Part shown: positions 1-11,300 of the stretch, one piece after another
Numbering within the stretch: position 1 is the first letter of the stretch
How the letters are laid out: each line of letters starts with the position of its first letter
The notes under the pieces: generated by a model
Told to the model about the DNA's origin: nothing
The model's database searches: none
What the model saw: the letters and a program-made list of their open reading frames with translations, nothing else
Position numbers and translations under genes: made by a program
From: Desarmillaria ectypa
Lineage: Eukaryota > Basidiomycota > Agaricomycetes > Agaricales > Physalacriaceae
NCBI GenBank assembly: GCA_030407005.1
Contig: JAUDYN010000005.1
Span: 3,968,001 to 4,032,000, forward strand
Direction of reading: 5' to 3'
DNA length: 64,000 nt

Positions 1-1768
1 AGCTTGCGGAGACAGTAAGCCCTATCTTATGTAGTATCACCGGACGCCGACTCTATTTTTTTTTAGCGCTGACCCAACTAGAATCTATTCAATCACCAGC
101 TGATAAGGCTGCGCTTCTTGTTGAGGCCCATAAGGTTATCGTCGGTGGGTTCTTTCTCTGGGCCCCCGTGTGAGGTCCTGACAACTTTGTTTATCAGAGG
201 GTCTGACGAGATTGCCACCTATACGCCTGAGAGGCGAGAACGAAACGCTGCCAGAGGAAGTGATGCTGGAGCCAGCGCGAAAGTCGAGAAGTTTAAGTAG
301 GGAGAAGGACCAAGGCGGATTACCGCAGCCTCGCATCGAGTCCCAAGCGATCGATCCCGCCCCTAACTCACAGTCGGTCCCTATAAGTGTCGACCCAGAA
401 CAGAAGGTTAATGAAGTCGCCATATCTGACGCTTCGACGGTGGATGATGAGGGAGGTAAACCGGTTTCTCCCTCCTCTTCATCACCTCGACCTTCGACGG
501 TGGCTTCAGATAAACGCAGCTCATCCCGAGAAGAAACGCCAATATCCCTTGACGTTCTCTTCCCCCTTCTCATTTTCTCTGTGGTCAAGTCTAACCCTCC
601 TCATCTCGCATCACATGTATTGTATACCCAACGGTTTAGGAACAAATATGCAAACGGGGAAGAGAACTACTGCGTTATCAACCTCATGGCTGTTATCGAG
701 TTCCTAGAGAATGTAGATTTGAAGAGCCTGGGCTTAGGCCAGGAGGGTGGACGAGTATTGAGGTGGGTTTTATGATTCTATACGAGCTGGTACTTGGTTA
801 ACCTTTTTTTTGCGTTAGCACGGCAGATCTGACCCCGATACCTATCGTGACGTCCGCGTCCTCTCCATCTTCACGGGCTTCCTCGCAGGAGCGAGGCGCC
901 GCCAAGGACGGATTACGCGGTCGCGTGGAGCAGCAAGTCGACGCGATTGCCGGATCTGCAAACAAGGTCCTCACTGGTGTTGTCGATACCTCATTCGGGA
1001 TGCTTAAATCTCTGCTACCGAACAATGCGAACGCGCCTACGTTGGATACCGTGCAGGGATCTGCTCCGTGGAACGCCGTGAGGCCTGGATTTGGACTGTT
1101 GAGGAGGGAGAGTGGGTTTTCGATCAGGAGTATGTTACCTGGGTCGACGCCGAAATTGGGAGGTGAGGAGGAGCTGGTCACAGTGTCGAGGCCGGGGTCG
1201 GTGAGGAGCAGGAGGAACAGGTCTGGTTCGGTTAAGAGCAGGGTACTTGCGTCCAGTGATGATGAGAGTGAAGAGGTGGAAGAGGAGGAGAGCGAAGAGA
1301 ATGAAAATGAAGATGATGACGACGACGACGACGACGACGAAGCAGACTATAGTCCTCCTGGGGACACGAGGAGTATCAAGAGCTTCGAGAGTATGATGAG
1401 CTCGAAGAAGAAGAGACGGAGGAAGGCACCACGGCCGAGTTTGAGTGACCGGTTGGCTAGTGTCTCTGCTCTTACCGCGAAGAAGGTGCGCGGTTTCATA
1501 TTTCCTTCACTATAGTGAGCTCACAGTGGGCTTGTAGAGTTCTTCCCCACCTTCGAGGAGGCCGTCTATTCTGTCTACGACTGATCGGTGTGATAGTCCC
1601 GTCGCGGAGTCAGCGGCACAGGGACGATTGTCTCTGGCGCCGCCGAATAAACGATTCTTAGATTGTGAGGTGGACGATTTGAAGATGTCGGAGGTAGCGG
1701 AGCTGTTGAAAGAGTATAGACGTGTTGTAGAGGGTGTTAGGGCGATTGGTGGGTTCGAGCCTGAATAA
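1..1768 (+). CDS. VPS9-domain protein (Rab5-type GEF), 3' part only
   Basis: This is the 3' end of a multi-exon gene running in from the left edge. Exons read about 1-14, 67-144, 198-762, 819-1485 and 1538-1768, with 51-56 bp GT..AG introns; the frame is kept at every junction and ends at TAA 1766-1768. The first part resembles a VPS9 domain: an alpha-helical lead ending VEGL, then LFPLLIFSVVKSNPPHLAS and the YTQRFRN motif, where VPS9 proteins contact Rab5/Vps21. VPS9 proteins are nucleotide-exchange factors for endosomal Rab5-family GTPases. After the domain comes a Ser-rich linker, a long acidic run (poly Glu/Asp near 1265-1345), a basic KKKRRRK cluster and a short helical C-terminus. The acidic/basic tail may bind partners or direct localisation; that is inference. 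The N-terminus lies outside the window. Confidence 0.85.
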
Positions 1769-2509
1769 TTTTTGTGTGGATGTATATATATTTGGCAATG
1801 ATGCACATAAATACAGCAAAACTCGGGCGTCAGGCCGTTGAAGGGAACGTGTTTGTTCTACCGAAACATTCATTAGAAGGTTGATATGTTATATATCATG
1901 CTAACGTCTATCATCCATTCCTCTTCGTCATTACATAACGCCGACCGTGGATGAAAGTTATCGTCTAAATGCCCTGTCGGGCTGGGCCGAAGTCATACCT
2001 AGAATTTTAAGCCATAGCCAAAAAGACGCATCAAGAGTGCCACTTTGGGTCAGCAGACGACATCTGCACATAGTTGTGCTGACCCGAGTTAGTACCAGTA
2101 CAGGCAGACCGCCGATTCTGAGAAATGAAGGACATAGATTCGGAAGCGTTATTGAGTGTCTGAAGCGGGAAAGACAAACAACCGGATAACCGGTCTTGTT
2201 CGAGGTGTTGAAAAGTTAAAGTTAGAGCAAGAGCCGGAACCGGGGAACAAGGACATGCGGACTTTGAACCCAATGTGCACAACTTGTGCACAGCTTGTGT
2301 TCTAGACTATCAGGTAAACTCGTTTACTTCACTAGGATGTGTGGTGCCCCGAGACCAAAACCCTGAAGGGTGCTCTGAAACCAACATGACATTTATCGCA
2401 CCTCAAGCAGCAGCAACTCGAATGAAATACAAGGTCGTCTCTCATTTTTCCTGGTAGGGAACAGGGCCGTAACCAAGAAACCCTAAAAAATGCAGGACAA
2501 CGTCACTGC
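1769..2509. other. intergenic, no gene seen
   Basis: Only short, unconvincing open frames are present in this 740-bp stretch. It should hold the 3' UTR of the VPS9 gene and the promoter of the next gene. Confidence 0.5.
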
Positions 2510-2517
2510 TATAAAAG
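2510..2517 (+). promoter_or_regulatory. TATA box
   Basis: TATAAAAG lies 61 bp upstream of the ATG at 2578, a usual distance for a fungal TATA-driven promoter. Confidence 0.5.
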
Positions 2518-2577
2518 TGCATCAATAATAGCGTTAACTCGAGAACAAAGAGACATACTTGCATACTTGCCCCCCTG

Positions 2578-3200
2578 ATGGACGACTCTGACCAGCCTCT
2601 CTCACCATCGCATTACCGCCTACAAGGATACCCCAGGCCTGCACCGATACTGCCAGAAGATATCATCAATCAGGAACTTTACCGGGCCAGAAACCATTGT
2701 ACAGCTGAAGAACTCGCCTTCTTACAATTTCAACACCGTCAAATAAGCTCGTGGCAGCAGGTTATAAACAGTTGCTGTACGTCACCTGCTGAAGAGCGCA
2801 GCAAGAAATGTTGACGATGACTCGGATGAATAGGTTATTATTGGGGATCGCTGCTGGATAATCCACAAAGGCACCGTCTCGCCACTCCGGAGGGGGTGGT
2901 GCAGATGATGCAGGCCTATATAAAAACGTACAATGTCGTCACTGTGGATGAGAATAGCAAGGTTTCCAGAATATCTTTGCCTGAGAGGTATTATCCGTCC
3001 CATTGGAAGGGCGAGGAGGGGAAGCCTACATGGGTCACTATCAAAGAAGGTTAGTATATTTATCGATTGGCCCAGACAGATGCATTCTTACGATTGTTGC
3101 AGGCCTATACGGAACAAAAAGATACCTGGACGCATTAGCAGACTCAGGGCAAAAGGTAGTTAATCGCATGTCCTCGCCGGCTGCGACTCGACCCTCTTGA
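2578..3200 (+). pseudogene. hypothetical protein gene, probably broken
   Basis: ATG 2578 opens a frame through SHYRLQGYPRP and ELYRARNHCTAEELAFLQFQ. A likely 44-bp intron (after 2760) leads to an acidic VDDDSDE stretch. A TAG at 2831-2833 and a one-base frame change near 2850 follow, after which the good frame resumes at LLDNPQRHRLATPEGVVQMM and runs to WVTIKE. A clean intron with a Gly codon split across it leads to GLYGTKRYLDALADSG and a stop near 3200. The character (helical, charged, no signal peptide) suggests a conserved Agaricomycete hypothetical protein of about 180 residues, but I cannot name a family. Two lesions inside a short span make a pseudogene likely; an unrecognised intron could hide them instead. 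Confidence 0.5.
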
Positions 3201-3674
3201 AGGAAGACCTTATGGTAGCAAAGAAATACATACTACTTTAACACGTTGTACCATGACTCTTTGAGAACGTCGTCCACTCGAGCCATAGACTCAGTGCAAC
3301 TGCCAACCTGATAAATGCGTCGCAGCATCATCGTCCCTCTACCGATCCTCGAGCCTCAGGACGGTATCTCAACTAAGGGTATGGCGTTGCTCCCAAAGGC
3401 TGGATCTAAAACCTGAAAATGTTCAACAGCGGAAATTGAGGACTCGTCAAAAAGGAATATCGAAGTTCAACTTGGTCCGCCGGAACTCTTCGGTTCGGAC
3501 CGAAACACACAGAGTTCTCACAACCACAACTAGGGGCTTTGTAGAATGGGCGCAGACAGCCCCTTGAATATTTCAAAGTTCACTCACTTGTTTACTAATG
3601 TGTTTTTGTCAAGGGTTACCAACACTCGTTCAAAACTTTATAGAAAAATAAAGGTAGCACTATAAGTATGTTAT
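3201..3674. other. intergenic, no gene seen
   Basis: No coding signal or repeat was recognised. Confidence 0.5.
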
Positions 3675-3748
3675 TGGCCAACGTGGGGATCGAACCCAAG
3701 ACCTTCGCGTTATTAGCACGACGCTCTAACCAACTGAGCTAGTCGGCC
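3675..3748 (-). tRNA. tRNA-Ile(AAU)
   Basis: The minus strand folds as a 74-nt intronless cloverleaf: 7-bp acceptor stem (GGCCGAC with GTTGGCC), D-arm with AGTTGGTTA, anticodon loop CTAATAA giving anticodon AAU, T-loop TTCGATC and discriminator A. AAU is the usual nuclear tRNA-Ile anticodon, modified to IAU. It follows the OYE pseudogene on the same strand and is identical in sequence to the tRNA at 16407-16480 in opposite orientation. Confidence 0.95.
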
Positions 3749-3949
3749 ACGTCTGCAGCTCTCGCTGATGGCCAACTCTCCCAAAGTTTTAAGAGGACTC
3801 GCGAGTTGCCAAATTGGGATTGCCATACGCAGTACGACCAGTCCATCTGAAGTATATCGGAGCCCCAGGAGATTCACGGTAGCCTTTTATAGTTTTGAGG
3901 GAAATTCATTATCAGTTTCTATCCTTGACGTATTACACAGTTGAACGGT

Positions 3950-5167
3950 CTATAACTCTGAGGCGAAAGGGTAGTCGATATACCCCTCGGGGACCTCTCC
4001 ATGTAAGTAAAACGTCGATCTATCATACGGTGTGAACGGTATGTTCTCCTTCAGTCTCACAGTAAGATCAGGCTATCGAGAACATAAAAACATCAGCTTT
4101 CTGTGACAATCCCTTGGACTAAGGGAGGCTCACATTTGAAATGAAATACCTCCCAAACGCGACGATATCACCCTTCCTATCAGCCGTCTGCATGGCGCTC
4201 TCCCAAGTATACCCTCCTGCCGAAGTGAGCGGTTTCGGCGCCCATATACGACGAATGAAATCATTCGACTCCGGTGCACTAGCCTTTCTCGACTTGTCAA
4301 CAGCGATCCTCAGCTTCACGACGTGTAGGTAAGCAAGGTCGGGATGCCTCCTCTTAACCTCGGATACGAAATATGAGAACGTGGGTACGGGATCCTGTAT
4401 GCCCATATACTGCGCGGTACCCCATGGACTCAGCCTGATCCCCGTGCGCCGCGATCCAATAGTCTTGACGACGGCGTCGAGGACCTCCAGCCCGAACCGA
4501 ACACGGTTCTTGATATTCCCTCCGTATTCATCCGTACGCTGGTTAAACACATCCTGCAGGAACTGGTCGATGAGATATTAATTCGCACCGTGGATCTCAA
4601 CGCCGTCAAAGCCAGCTTTGTGTATGGCGTCGGAAGCAGCGCGCGCGAAGAGCTGAGGGTGTTCTTTGATCTCATCGAGGGTGAGTGGACGTGGCGTTTC
4701 GAAGGAGCCGGTAAGTTTAATGGCGGAGGGAGCAACAAGATCCAGGGAAGGGTTTTCCTCTTTGAGGTCGGTGTAGTCAGCCGTCCGCCCTAATGCCCAG
4801 AGTTGGCAGAACATGAAGATCCCTTTGTCATGCACAGCGTCGGTTATCTGGCTGGAAGCTAAGTAACTGGTCCATCAGAACGACTCGTAATGAATCGCAC
4901 CTCTTTCCATGCACTCATCTGCGCCTGAGTCCATGTTCCTGGCACGTTCTTGTATATCCCGGCCTTCTGAGCGACAAACGTCACCTCTGCGATGAGAAGT
5001 ATTCCAGGATCGCTGCCTCGCTGGGTGTAGTAGTCCTTCATTATCGAGACATACGGAATGTGACTTTTCTCCCTTGACCTGTATCGGGTCATTGGTGCCA
5101 GTATGATGCGGTGGCTGAGAGTGAAATTGCCCACTTTGATAGGCCGGAAGAGCTTTGAGTCCACCAT
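3950..5167 (-). pseudogene. old yellow enzyme (NADPH:flavin oxidoreductase) copy A, one nonsense codon
   Basis: Three exons on the minus strand (5167-4901, 4847-4134, 4072-3950) match the exon layout of the OYE at 15055-16264 almost base for base: exon lengths are 267, 714 and 123 nt against 267, 717 and 123. The product would be an FMN-dependent ene-reductase TIM barrel, with N-terminal KLFRPIKVGN, LAPMTRYRS, the CQLWALGR core and KAGFDGVEIHGAN. A TAA at 4580-4578 replaces the Gly codon right after HGAN, inside the substrate/FMN-binding loop, and removes the C-terminal half. No other frame break is visible, so inactivation looks recent, or the base is an assembly error. A TATA-like TATAAA lies 33 bp upstream. 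Divergence from copy B shows the duplication is not new. Confidence 0.85.
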
Positions 5168-5199
5168 CGTCGATACCTCATGTAACTGACAACTTCAGG

Positions 5200-5205
5200 T
5201 TTATA
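5200..5205 (-). promoter_or_regulatory. TATA-like box of OYE copy A
   Basis: TATAAA on the minus strand, 33 bp upstream of the ATG at 5167. Confidence 0.35.
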
Positions 5206-6518
5206 TTATCCAGTTGAATGAATTGGAGGAAGGGATCGGATCGGATAGGTAAGGTTAGGTCGATGTCCTTACAGTTGGGACTATTCTCGAGTATGCACAT
5301 AGACTAGTAGTCAGCCAGTAGCACAATGTTGGAGGGAGCCTGACCAGCCAAAGAAATCCATTGCTTAGCCGACAATCTGGTAATCAGCTAAGGTGGAGAC
5401 GGAGTAATATAGAATAAGTAACTTGATTTTCCAAAGACAAATACGGATTCCGGCGATTTTGAGCGACCTTTACAAAGGTTTGGATGGGAACGACGGCGAC
5501 GACCCAAAGTTGACAATGCACTAGTGTGATAGATGGATTGAACGTGGATAGGCAGTAGCCTCTTGATCCGAGCCGCGACGTAGTCATAGACGCCTCGCCC
5601 ATGTTGTCTATCGGCTGGTGATAATCTATGTTATGCCTAGGTTCTCATTCCAATCCGATTGTACAACCGCAAGCCCTGATGAAATGTAAGAGCCAACTCT
5701 GAACGGCGTTTATCGTTAGCTTCAATGTTTAGATAAGTGTAATATTGGCGTACCCATTCTCCGCGGAGCTGGAGCTCGTCTATACAGCAGTCGACGAGTT
5801 CACGATTGATAGGGTATTAATTATCGAACAGTGCTAGCATTATTTCTCGCAGGTTCTGCTGAACTTACCAGACGTGGGATCGGATTCCGCGGATTCGAAT
5901 ATCTACACGACTTGCTCGTGAACATTTGAACTTTGTTACCGCTGGGAGACTGGTTAAGTAGTATCCCAACCGTCTAGCTCACAACATCTGTACAATATGA
6001 GCCAGGATCAATGCGTACGGAGCAGAGCATGTCTTCAGAACCCGGGTTGCATTGAAGGTCGAACGCGATTGCTTCACCGGTTCCAGTCAGCCAACCTATC
6101 GTAGATGTCAGAGCCAGACAGATCGGCCTTCAGAATAAGTGATGGAGGAATATAATTGTGGATGAGCATACTGAGGTCAGCACGAATAGGCGTTGGAGTT
6201 CAATCGCTTGCTGATGTGTCAACCGGCATCGCCTTCCTGATCGATTTGCCGCCTACGTTCTACGCTGGATATTTCACGATGGAAGGGACCACGAAGAGTA
6301 CGGAGTTCTTTGCTTACGAACCTCGACGCCAGTGGTCAGTTATCTGTTGCTCTTTGCATCGTACGCAGAGGCCCCTCGGTCCTTGCATGATTTGAAAAGG
6401 AGAGGAGCAACTTGATGGCTGGTGGCTAAATCGATACTTATTCAGTAGATAAATCAATGGCTTGTTGGATGAAGCACTGAATTTGGACACACAGGTAGAT
6501 GGGATATATACCTCTTAA
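5206..6518. other. intergenic, no gene seen
   Basis: Open frames here are short, without splice-compatible neighbours or recognisable domains. Confidence 0.45.
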
Positions 6519-7865
6519 TCACCACCCAAGTTTGTCGAAATCACTCAGAATATCTCTCGTAGTTTCCTCTATGGCCCTAAATTTTAACCCGAGCAACCTC
6601 TTCCCCTTGCTCGCGTCAAAGATAATCGCATACTTCGCATCCCCAGGGACAGGCTTAGGTAGAGTGCGGGATGTCGAGACAGACTGTGCCGCATTGACTG
6701 CAGATATCGATCAGCATAGATTGTCAGGCGCACGTAAAAGACGTACTGAAGTCCTGCCACACGTAAGAGCCAGCTGATACAATGATCCTTTCACCACCAG
6801 CAGCTTCAATCTCCAATGCTCGGACATGAGCTTCGGCGAGATCACGGACATCGACCCAACCAAGGCCTGGCCGTGTAAGGATTGCATCCGGGGACAATCC
6901 ACCCATGTTTTCCTGGACTACAGTGTCATACCATATTTTTGGGGTGGCATTGAGGGCACTGAGGGCGGGCACGTCGTGGATGAAGGGCTGACAAGAGGGA
7001 TCAGATAGTCTTCCCAAGGCATCGTGCGATTGCTTACCCCGAACACCCATGGCGGGTTTATCACGGTCAGGTCCCATGGAAGCTCCGATTTTTGTTTTTC
7101 ATAGAAATTCCAAGCAGCTTTGAGTCTGCATCAGTACATGCACCTCATTCAAGAATAGAGATGACGGTACCTCTCTCAGCCAACGCCTTGGACGCGCGAT
7201 ATTTTGCAATAGGCGACGCATCTTGGCCTTTCTCCTCTACTTCCTTTGGTGCTTCCTCATTCCAGTCGACTTCTGATAAGGTAGTAGTGCCTGGGTAGTA
7301 TGACCCCGACCGCAGAATAGCAGCGCACGAAGAAGTGATGACAATGCGCCGTACAGATGATCTGAACGATATTGAGCAACGAAGGAATGAAATCAGTGAA
7401 AATATATGCGCACCCATACTTGGCAGCACTGGTCAGCATGCCAACTGTGCCCTTCACAGCGGGCAAGATCAGTTCTGCAAGCAATGAGATAAAATTCGAT
7501 ATTCGTAAATGCAGCACTGAGTACCTTGGGGGTCGACCACGTTCAACTGGACGGGCGACGCTGTATGGAGTACCGCATCCACACCCTTAACCGCTTCATC
7601 GAAAGCGCCATCCTATATTGGACATCAACATCTGCTCATTATACTGAACGCCACACGACACCTTGGACATATCGTCGACCACGACAATTTCCAGCTTGTT
7701 TCCATACGACTTGAAAGTGTCCATCAGATGCTGGCCTTTTGCTAGACTGCGCACTGTCCCTCGCACTGCATAACCTCTCTCCAAAAGAGTGCGAACAATC
7801 CATGCTGCAATATAGCCATTTGCACCGGAGACAAGAACTTTGCTGGGAGGATTAAGTGACGGCAT
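6519..7865 (-). CDS. NAD(P)-dependent epimerase/dehydratase-type reductase (GRE2 / dihydroflavonol-reductase-like)
   Basis: Seven exons on the minus strand (7865-7662, 7612-7525, 7474-7414, 7361-7171, 7117-7038, 6987-6747, 6697-6519) sum to 1044 nt, 347 residues, with the frame kept at all six junctions. It is an extended short-chain reductase. The Rossmann motif is VSGANGYIAAWIV (about residues 11-23), followed by GTVRS, then VLHTASPV, then VRRIVITSS. The catalytic YRASK (Tyr-x3-Lys) comes next, then LTVINPPWVFG and WVDVRDLAEAHVRAL. Yeast Gre2 and plant dihydroflavonol reductases of this family reduce ketones or methylglyoxal with NADPH; the substrate here cannot be told. It is cytosolic by appearance (no signal peptide). 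It lies between the two OYE modules, so two classes of carbonyl/enone reductase are clustered. Confidence 0.88.
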
Positions 7866-9098
7866 AGCTGAGGTTGTGCTAGCACCGAAGAAAGCATAGA
7901 TATCTGATAGCCTGAATTACTAACAGATACAGAATCCGAATAAGCCTTTAAAAAGCACCGTGACACGGAACTCACCGAAAAGCGAAGGGATGCCGAACAT
8001 ATAAAAATCACCTTTGAATTTCGACGTCACCATCCCAGCTAAGCGACCCTGCCTTGTACAGGAAATAGCAGGACGACATAACACACCTGGATTATACTGT
8101 CACAGCAATTCCAAGTGTTTCGTTCGTTTCATTACAACGCATTGTTCTCCAAATCAGCTCAATCCAAGAGTGCGATAACAACTCAGTCTATCAGCGGGTA
8201 GGACGAATCGAGTCTCGCTTCCGGCATTGATAAGAGGGGGAGAAAATTCATCGAAATGTATTTGCCTCGGCAAAGATGCACCCATCCCGGAGTTGATGTC
8301 GAAAGGAGAACAGGTACCCCGCAAAAGGAAAATTTGCCAGCTCTACCGAAATGACCACGTGACTAAAGAAACTTGACTGCAAAGGCCCTGTCCCTCTGCT
8401 CCTCGAAGGACTGCTACATCTAAGCCCGGCTTCTCCACCAGAAAGTAGCAGTTCTCAGGAACTACGACCTCACCCCAGTAAAATTGAAGAGCGGCACCAT
8501 TGTGACAACGGCCACTATGTCTGATACAAAAACAGCATGTAGCCCAGTATCTCCTTGATGCTGACATGAATATACTGTCTCAGAGGATTTGCACAGAAGT
8601 TCGACATCTCTAGGGGAGTAAATTTAGACTAGTGCAAGCGTGCAGCGAGCATGTTCAAAGTGCAGTTGAAAATAAAGCATGATTTCAGCAAATTCAGTTT
8701 TACCATTAACTGTAAGCTAAAGGAATTGTCGTAAGCAATATACCCTTGAAAGCGGAACAAAGAGCATTCCTTACTCTCTATCTATGGCCCAACAGCTTGA
8801 ATCAATGATATCATCAGTGAAGTCCTTGTCGTCGTGTCTGTTCAAGGAGATCAATTTTAATCTTTGCCCCCCTGCACAGCGCTTTCCTATCTACTACTCT
8901 CAACCCTCGCCGCCTCCTGTTGCAGGCAACCAGTAAGACACGTCCAGCACCAGCGACGCGTCGTCGCATTCCAGCAGTAGCCATGTGTTGAAGATGCGCT
9001 CAGCCGCATATGGCAATCCGGCAATCGGAGCAACGTTGAAGCGCCCGAACCTTCGCGCACCTTCTCCTTGACTCGATCGCCTGTCTGCTCACTCAGCA
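7866..9098. other. intergenic, no gene seen
   Basis: Short frames on both strands lack support. A TATATATA run near 9130 actually falls inside the first exon of the next gene model. Confidence 0.45.
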
Positions 9099-10716
9099 AT
9101 GAGTCAGACATGGACACTAGTAGATGATAGTATATATACTGGGCAGACCAGCCCACAAATAATAACAGATTCATATTCTTACTCTCACCCACATCTCTCA
9201 CACGGTCAAGTCTCGTAGCTTACCACTGCACCCATAACCACCGTTACACACTCTTTTACAACACCATGTTATTCACCAGATGAGGAAGTGACACTTGATA
9301 TTAATTTGCCGTGCTCGCCGCCCAATATTGATGAAAACGAACCATTCCCCCCACCCAAAAAAAGACCACCCATCCCACCACGTAGAGACATTATCAGCTG
9401 TTTATGGCCTCTCACTCCCTTAACAGGAGCTACTACGAATGTACCTTCCGGGTATCTTCAGACGTCTGGGCGAGTTTTACCGCCTCCAGCGGACAGACCA
9501 CCATTTGATGAAGGACCTCCGTAACCGTCCCTCTCGCCCAAGGTATGCATACTCTACTCTATCTGCCGCTGAAGCATCCTGAAGATATCTGCAGGGTATC
9601 ATAGACTTTTCGTACGACCTTTCCATTAATAGCGCCACTCGATCTGCTCCGCTTCTGGGCAGGAGTGATTCTGAATCAAGCCGCGATAGCTCTAGCACTG
9701 ATGGTGTTCAGTCCAACAGCAAAGTATCGACTGGACGTTGGAAGCGGTTGTTTCGCAGTCGAAAATCATCCAAGGTCTCGATGCCTCCACCTGCGAGTCT
9801 TCTAGAATCACCGGATCCAGTTGTATCAGAGTTTGGCACCGTTGAATCGGCAGAGTCATTGGCGAGCGACGAACAGCAGTCATCGTTAAGCCGCAATGTG
9901 CTTAAGAAGTCGCCCAAGAAATCCGGTAATCTGGATGTGCCGTCGAAGAGCGAGTCTGAGGCACCATTGACGAGCGTCACCAAGGTGTCCCGGAAATTTC
10001 CTGGCTTACTGAAGCTCAGTGCTGTAGTCTGGTCCACAGACTCAGCATCCGAGCATGGCACCCAACGTTCCCTACTCCCCCGCACACCTGATGGTTCTCT
10101 TCCGGCTACTCCCCCGCTGAGTGCTCACGACTTGGGAAAAGTCAATGCATTTTATGCCCCAGTACCTATACTACCGCCGACACCTAGACCGCCTGCAACA
10201 GCTCAACTTCCGACAACCCCTGAAGCTCCTTCAACTCCCAATATTCCGCCCATACCCAACGTCCCGCCTACTCCCAAAACGATATCAAGCCACAAGTCGA
10301 CCCCATCTCTCCGAACGGCTCAGAGTCTCGACACCACTGGTTCTAAATCCATACGCTCCTTCAAGTCCGCTCACTCGTCCAAATCCTCTAGAACTATTCC
10401 CCCTCCCAAACCTGCTCCTACCCGCGAACTGCCTCCTACACCATCGCCTGCTATAGTACTCCCCCAGACATCCAAGGAGGATAAGAGGAATACCATATTT
10501 TTCGTCATCGCACCAGAATGGGACCAAAACCTGGACGACGACGTGCCTTTCCAATTCGTTCCCAGAGAGGCTGTTCCTACAGGCGAGTGGAGGGCTTGCA
10601 TGGATGTTTTCAGCCACCGCATGTCGTTGCGGCCACGGTCTGTTTCGAATCCAGAATTGTTGGCTGCTTCAGTCGCGAAGAGTCTAGTGTCTATCGTTGA
10701 AGGAGCTGGGTATTGA
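9099..10716 (+). CDS. Pro/Ser/Thr-rich hypothetical protein
   Basis: A three-exon model (9099-9204, 9280-9520, 9585-10716; introns 75 and 64 bp) keeps frame throughout and gives 492 residues. The protein is mostly disordered: a proline-rich N-terminal part (PPPKKRPPIPPRR), a Ser-rich basic patch (WKRLFRSRKSSK), and repeated PPTP/PSTP/PPIP motifs suited to SH3/WW binding. A more ordered C-terminal about 80 residues follows, with EDKRNTIFFVIAPEWDQN and FVPREAVPTGEWRACMDVF. No known catalytic domain was recognised. The last 380 bp recur as a decayed copy at 34868-35223, each time about 600 bp from the stop of a convergent P-loop NTPase gene. The first exon and the 9521-9584 intron (acceptor CTGAAG) are the weakest parts of the model. 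Confidence 0.6.
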
Positions 10717-11300
10717 GTGCGAACGATGCGTTTTAGCGATTTTCCTGTACCCTTTTATATAGATGTGTATAGATAGTATCATATTGTATTGCCTCCGGAG
10801 GTCGCAGAGGACCGTTGCCCAGAATACAGTGTATCTCAAACTACCTTTTTCGAGCATTCCGGCTGCTGAAGCTGGTAAATGATCATGACTCTACTGTTTG
10901 GCTAGCTAAAAGAAACTTGAAGCAGGCTATACCAAGTCCAGGCCAGTTCCTTTTGCCCAATCGCGTCATATAGTTCATTTCGCCCGCCCAGGTCAATTCC
11001 AATTCCACAATAAAAGCATGCGATCCGAGGGCGACCAAACCCACCTCTCAAATAACTCGAATGGGAGACTGAACTTGACGTGTCGTGTTACGAGTCATGG
11101 CCAGAATTGAGGAAGATATTGAATAGACAAATGCGCTCAAGACAGCATCTCCGAAGGTGAGGAATAGAATTTCCGCCGACCCAGCGGACCATAGGGACCG
11201 GCCTGGCAACAACAGACATCCAACATCGAACAGTGCTGAGTGAGCTTCGACCGTAAACTCTGAAGCACAGAATTCTACCTGGTTGCCATACAGGCACCGA
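10717..11300. other. spacer between convergent genes
   Basis: No gene seen. It holds the 3' ends of the convergent Pro/Ser-rich and NTPase genes. Confidence 0.5.

Noticed and set aside
136..588. 150-codon minus-strand frame
   Set aside because: Antisense to the VPS9 exon.
8887..9201. 104-codon minus-strand frame
   Set aside because: No domain; overlaps the supported first exon of the Pro/Ser-rich gene.
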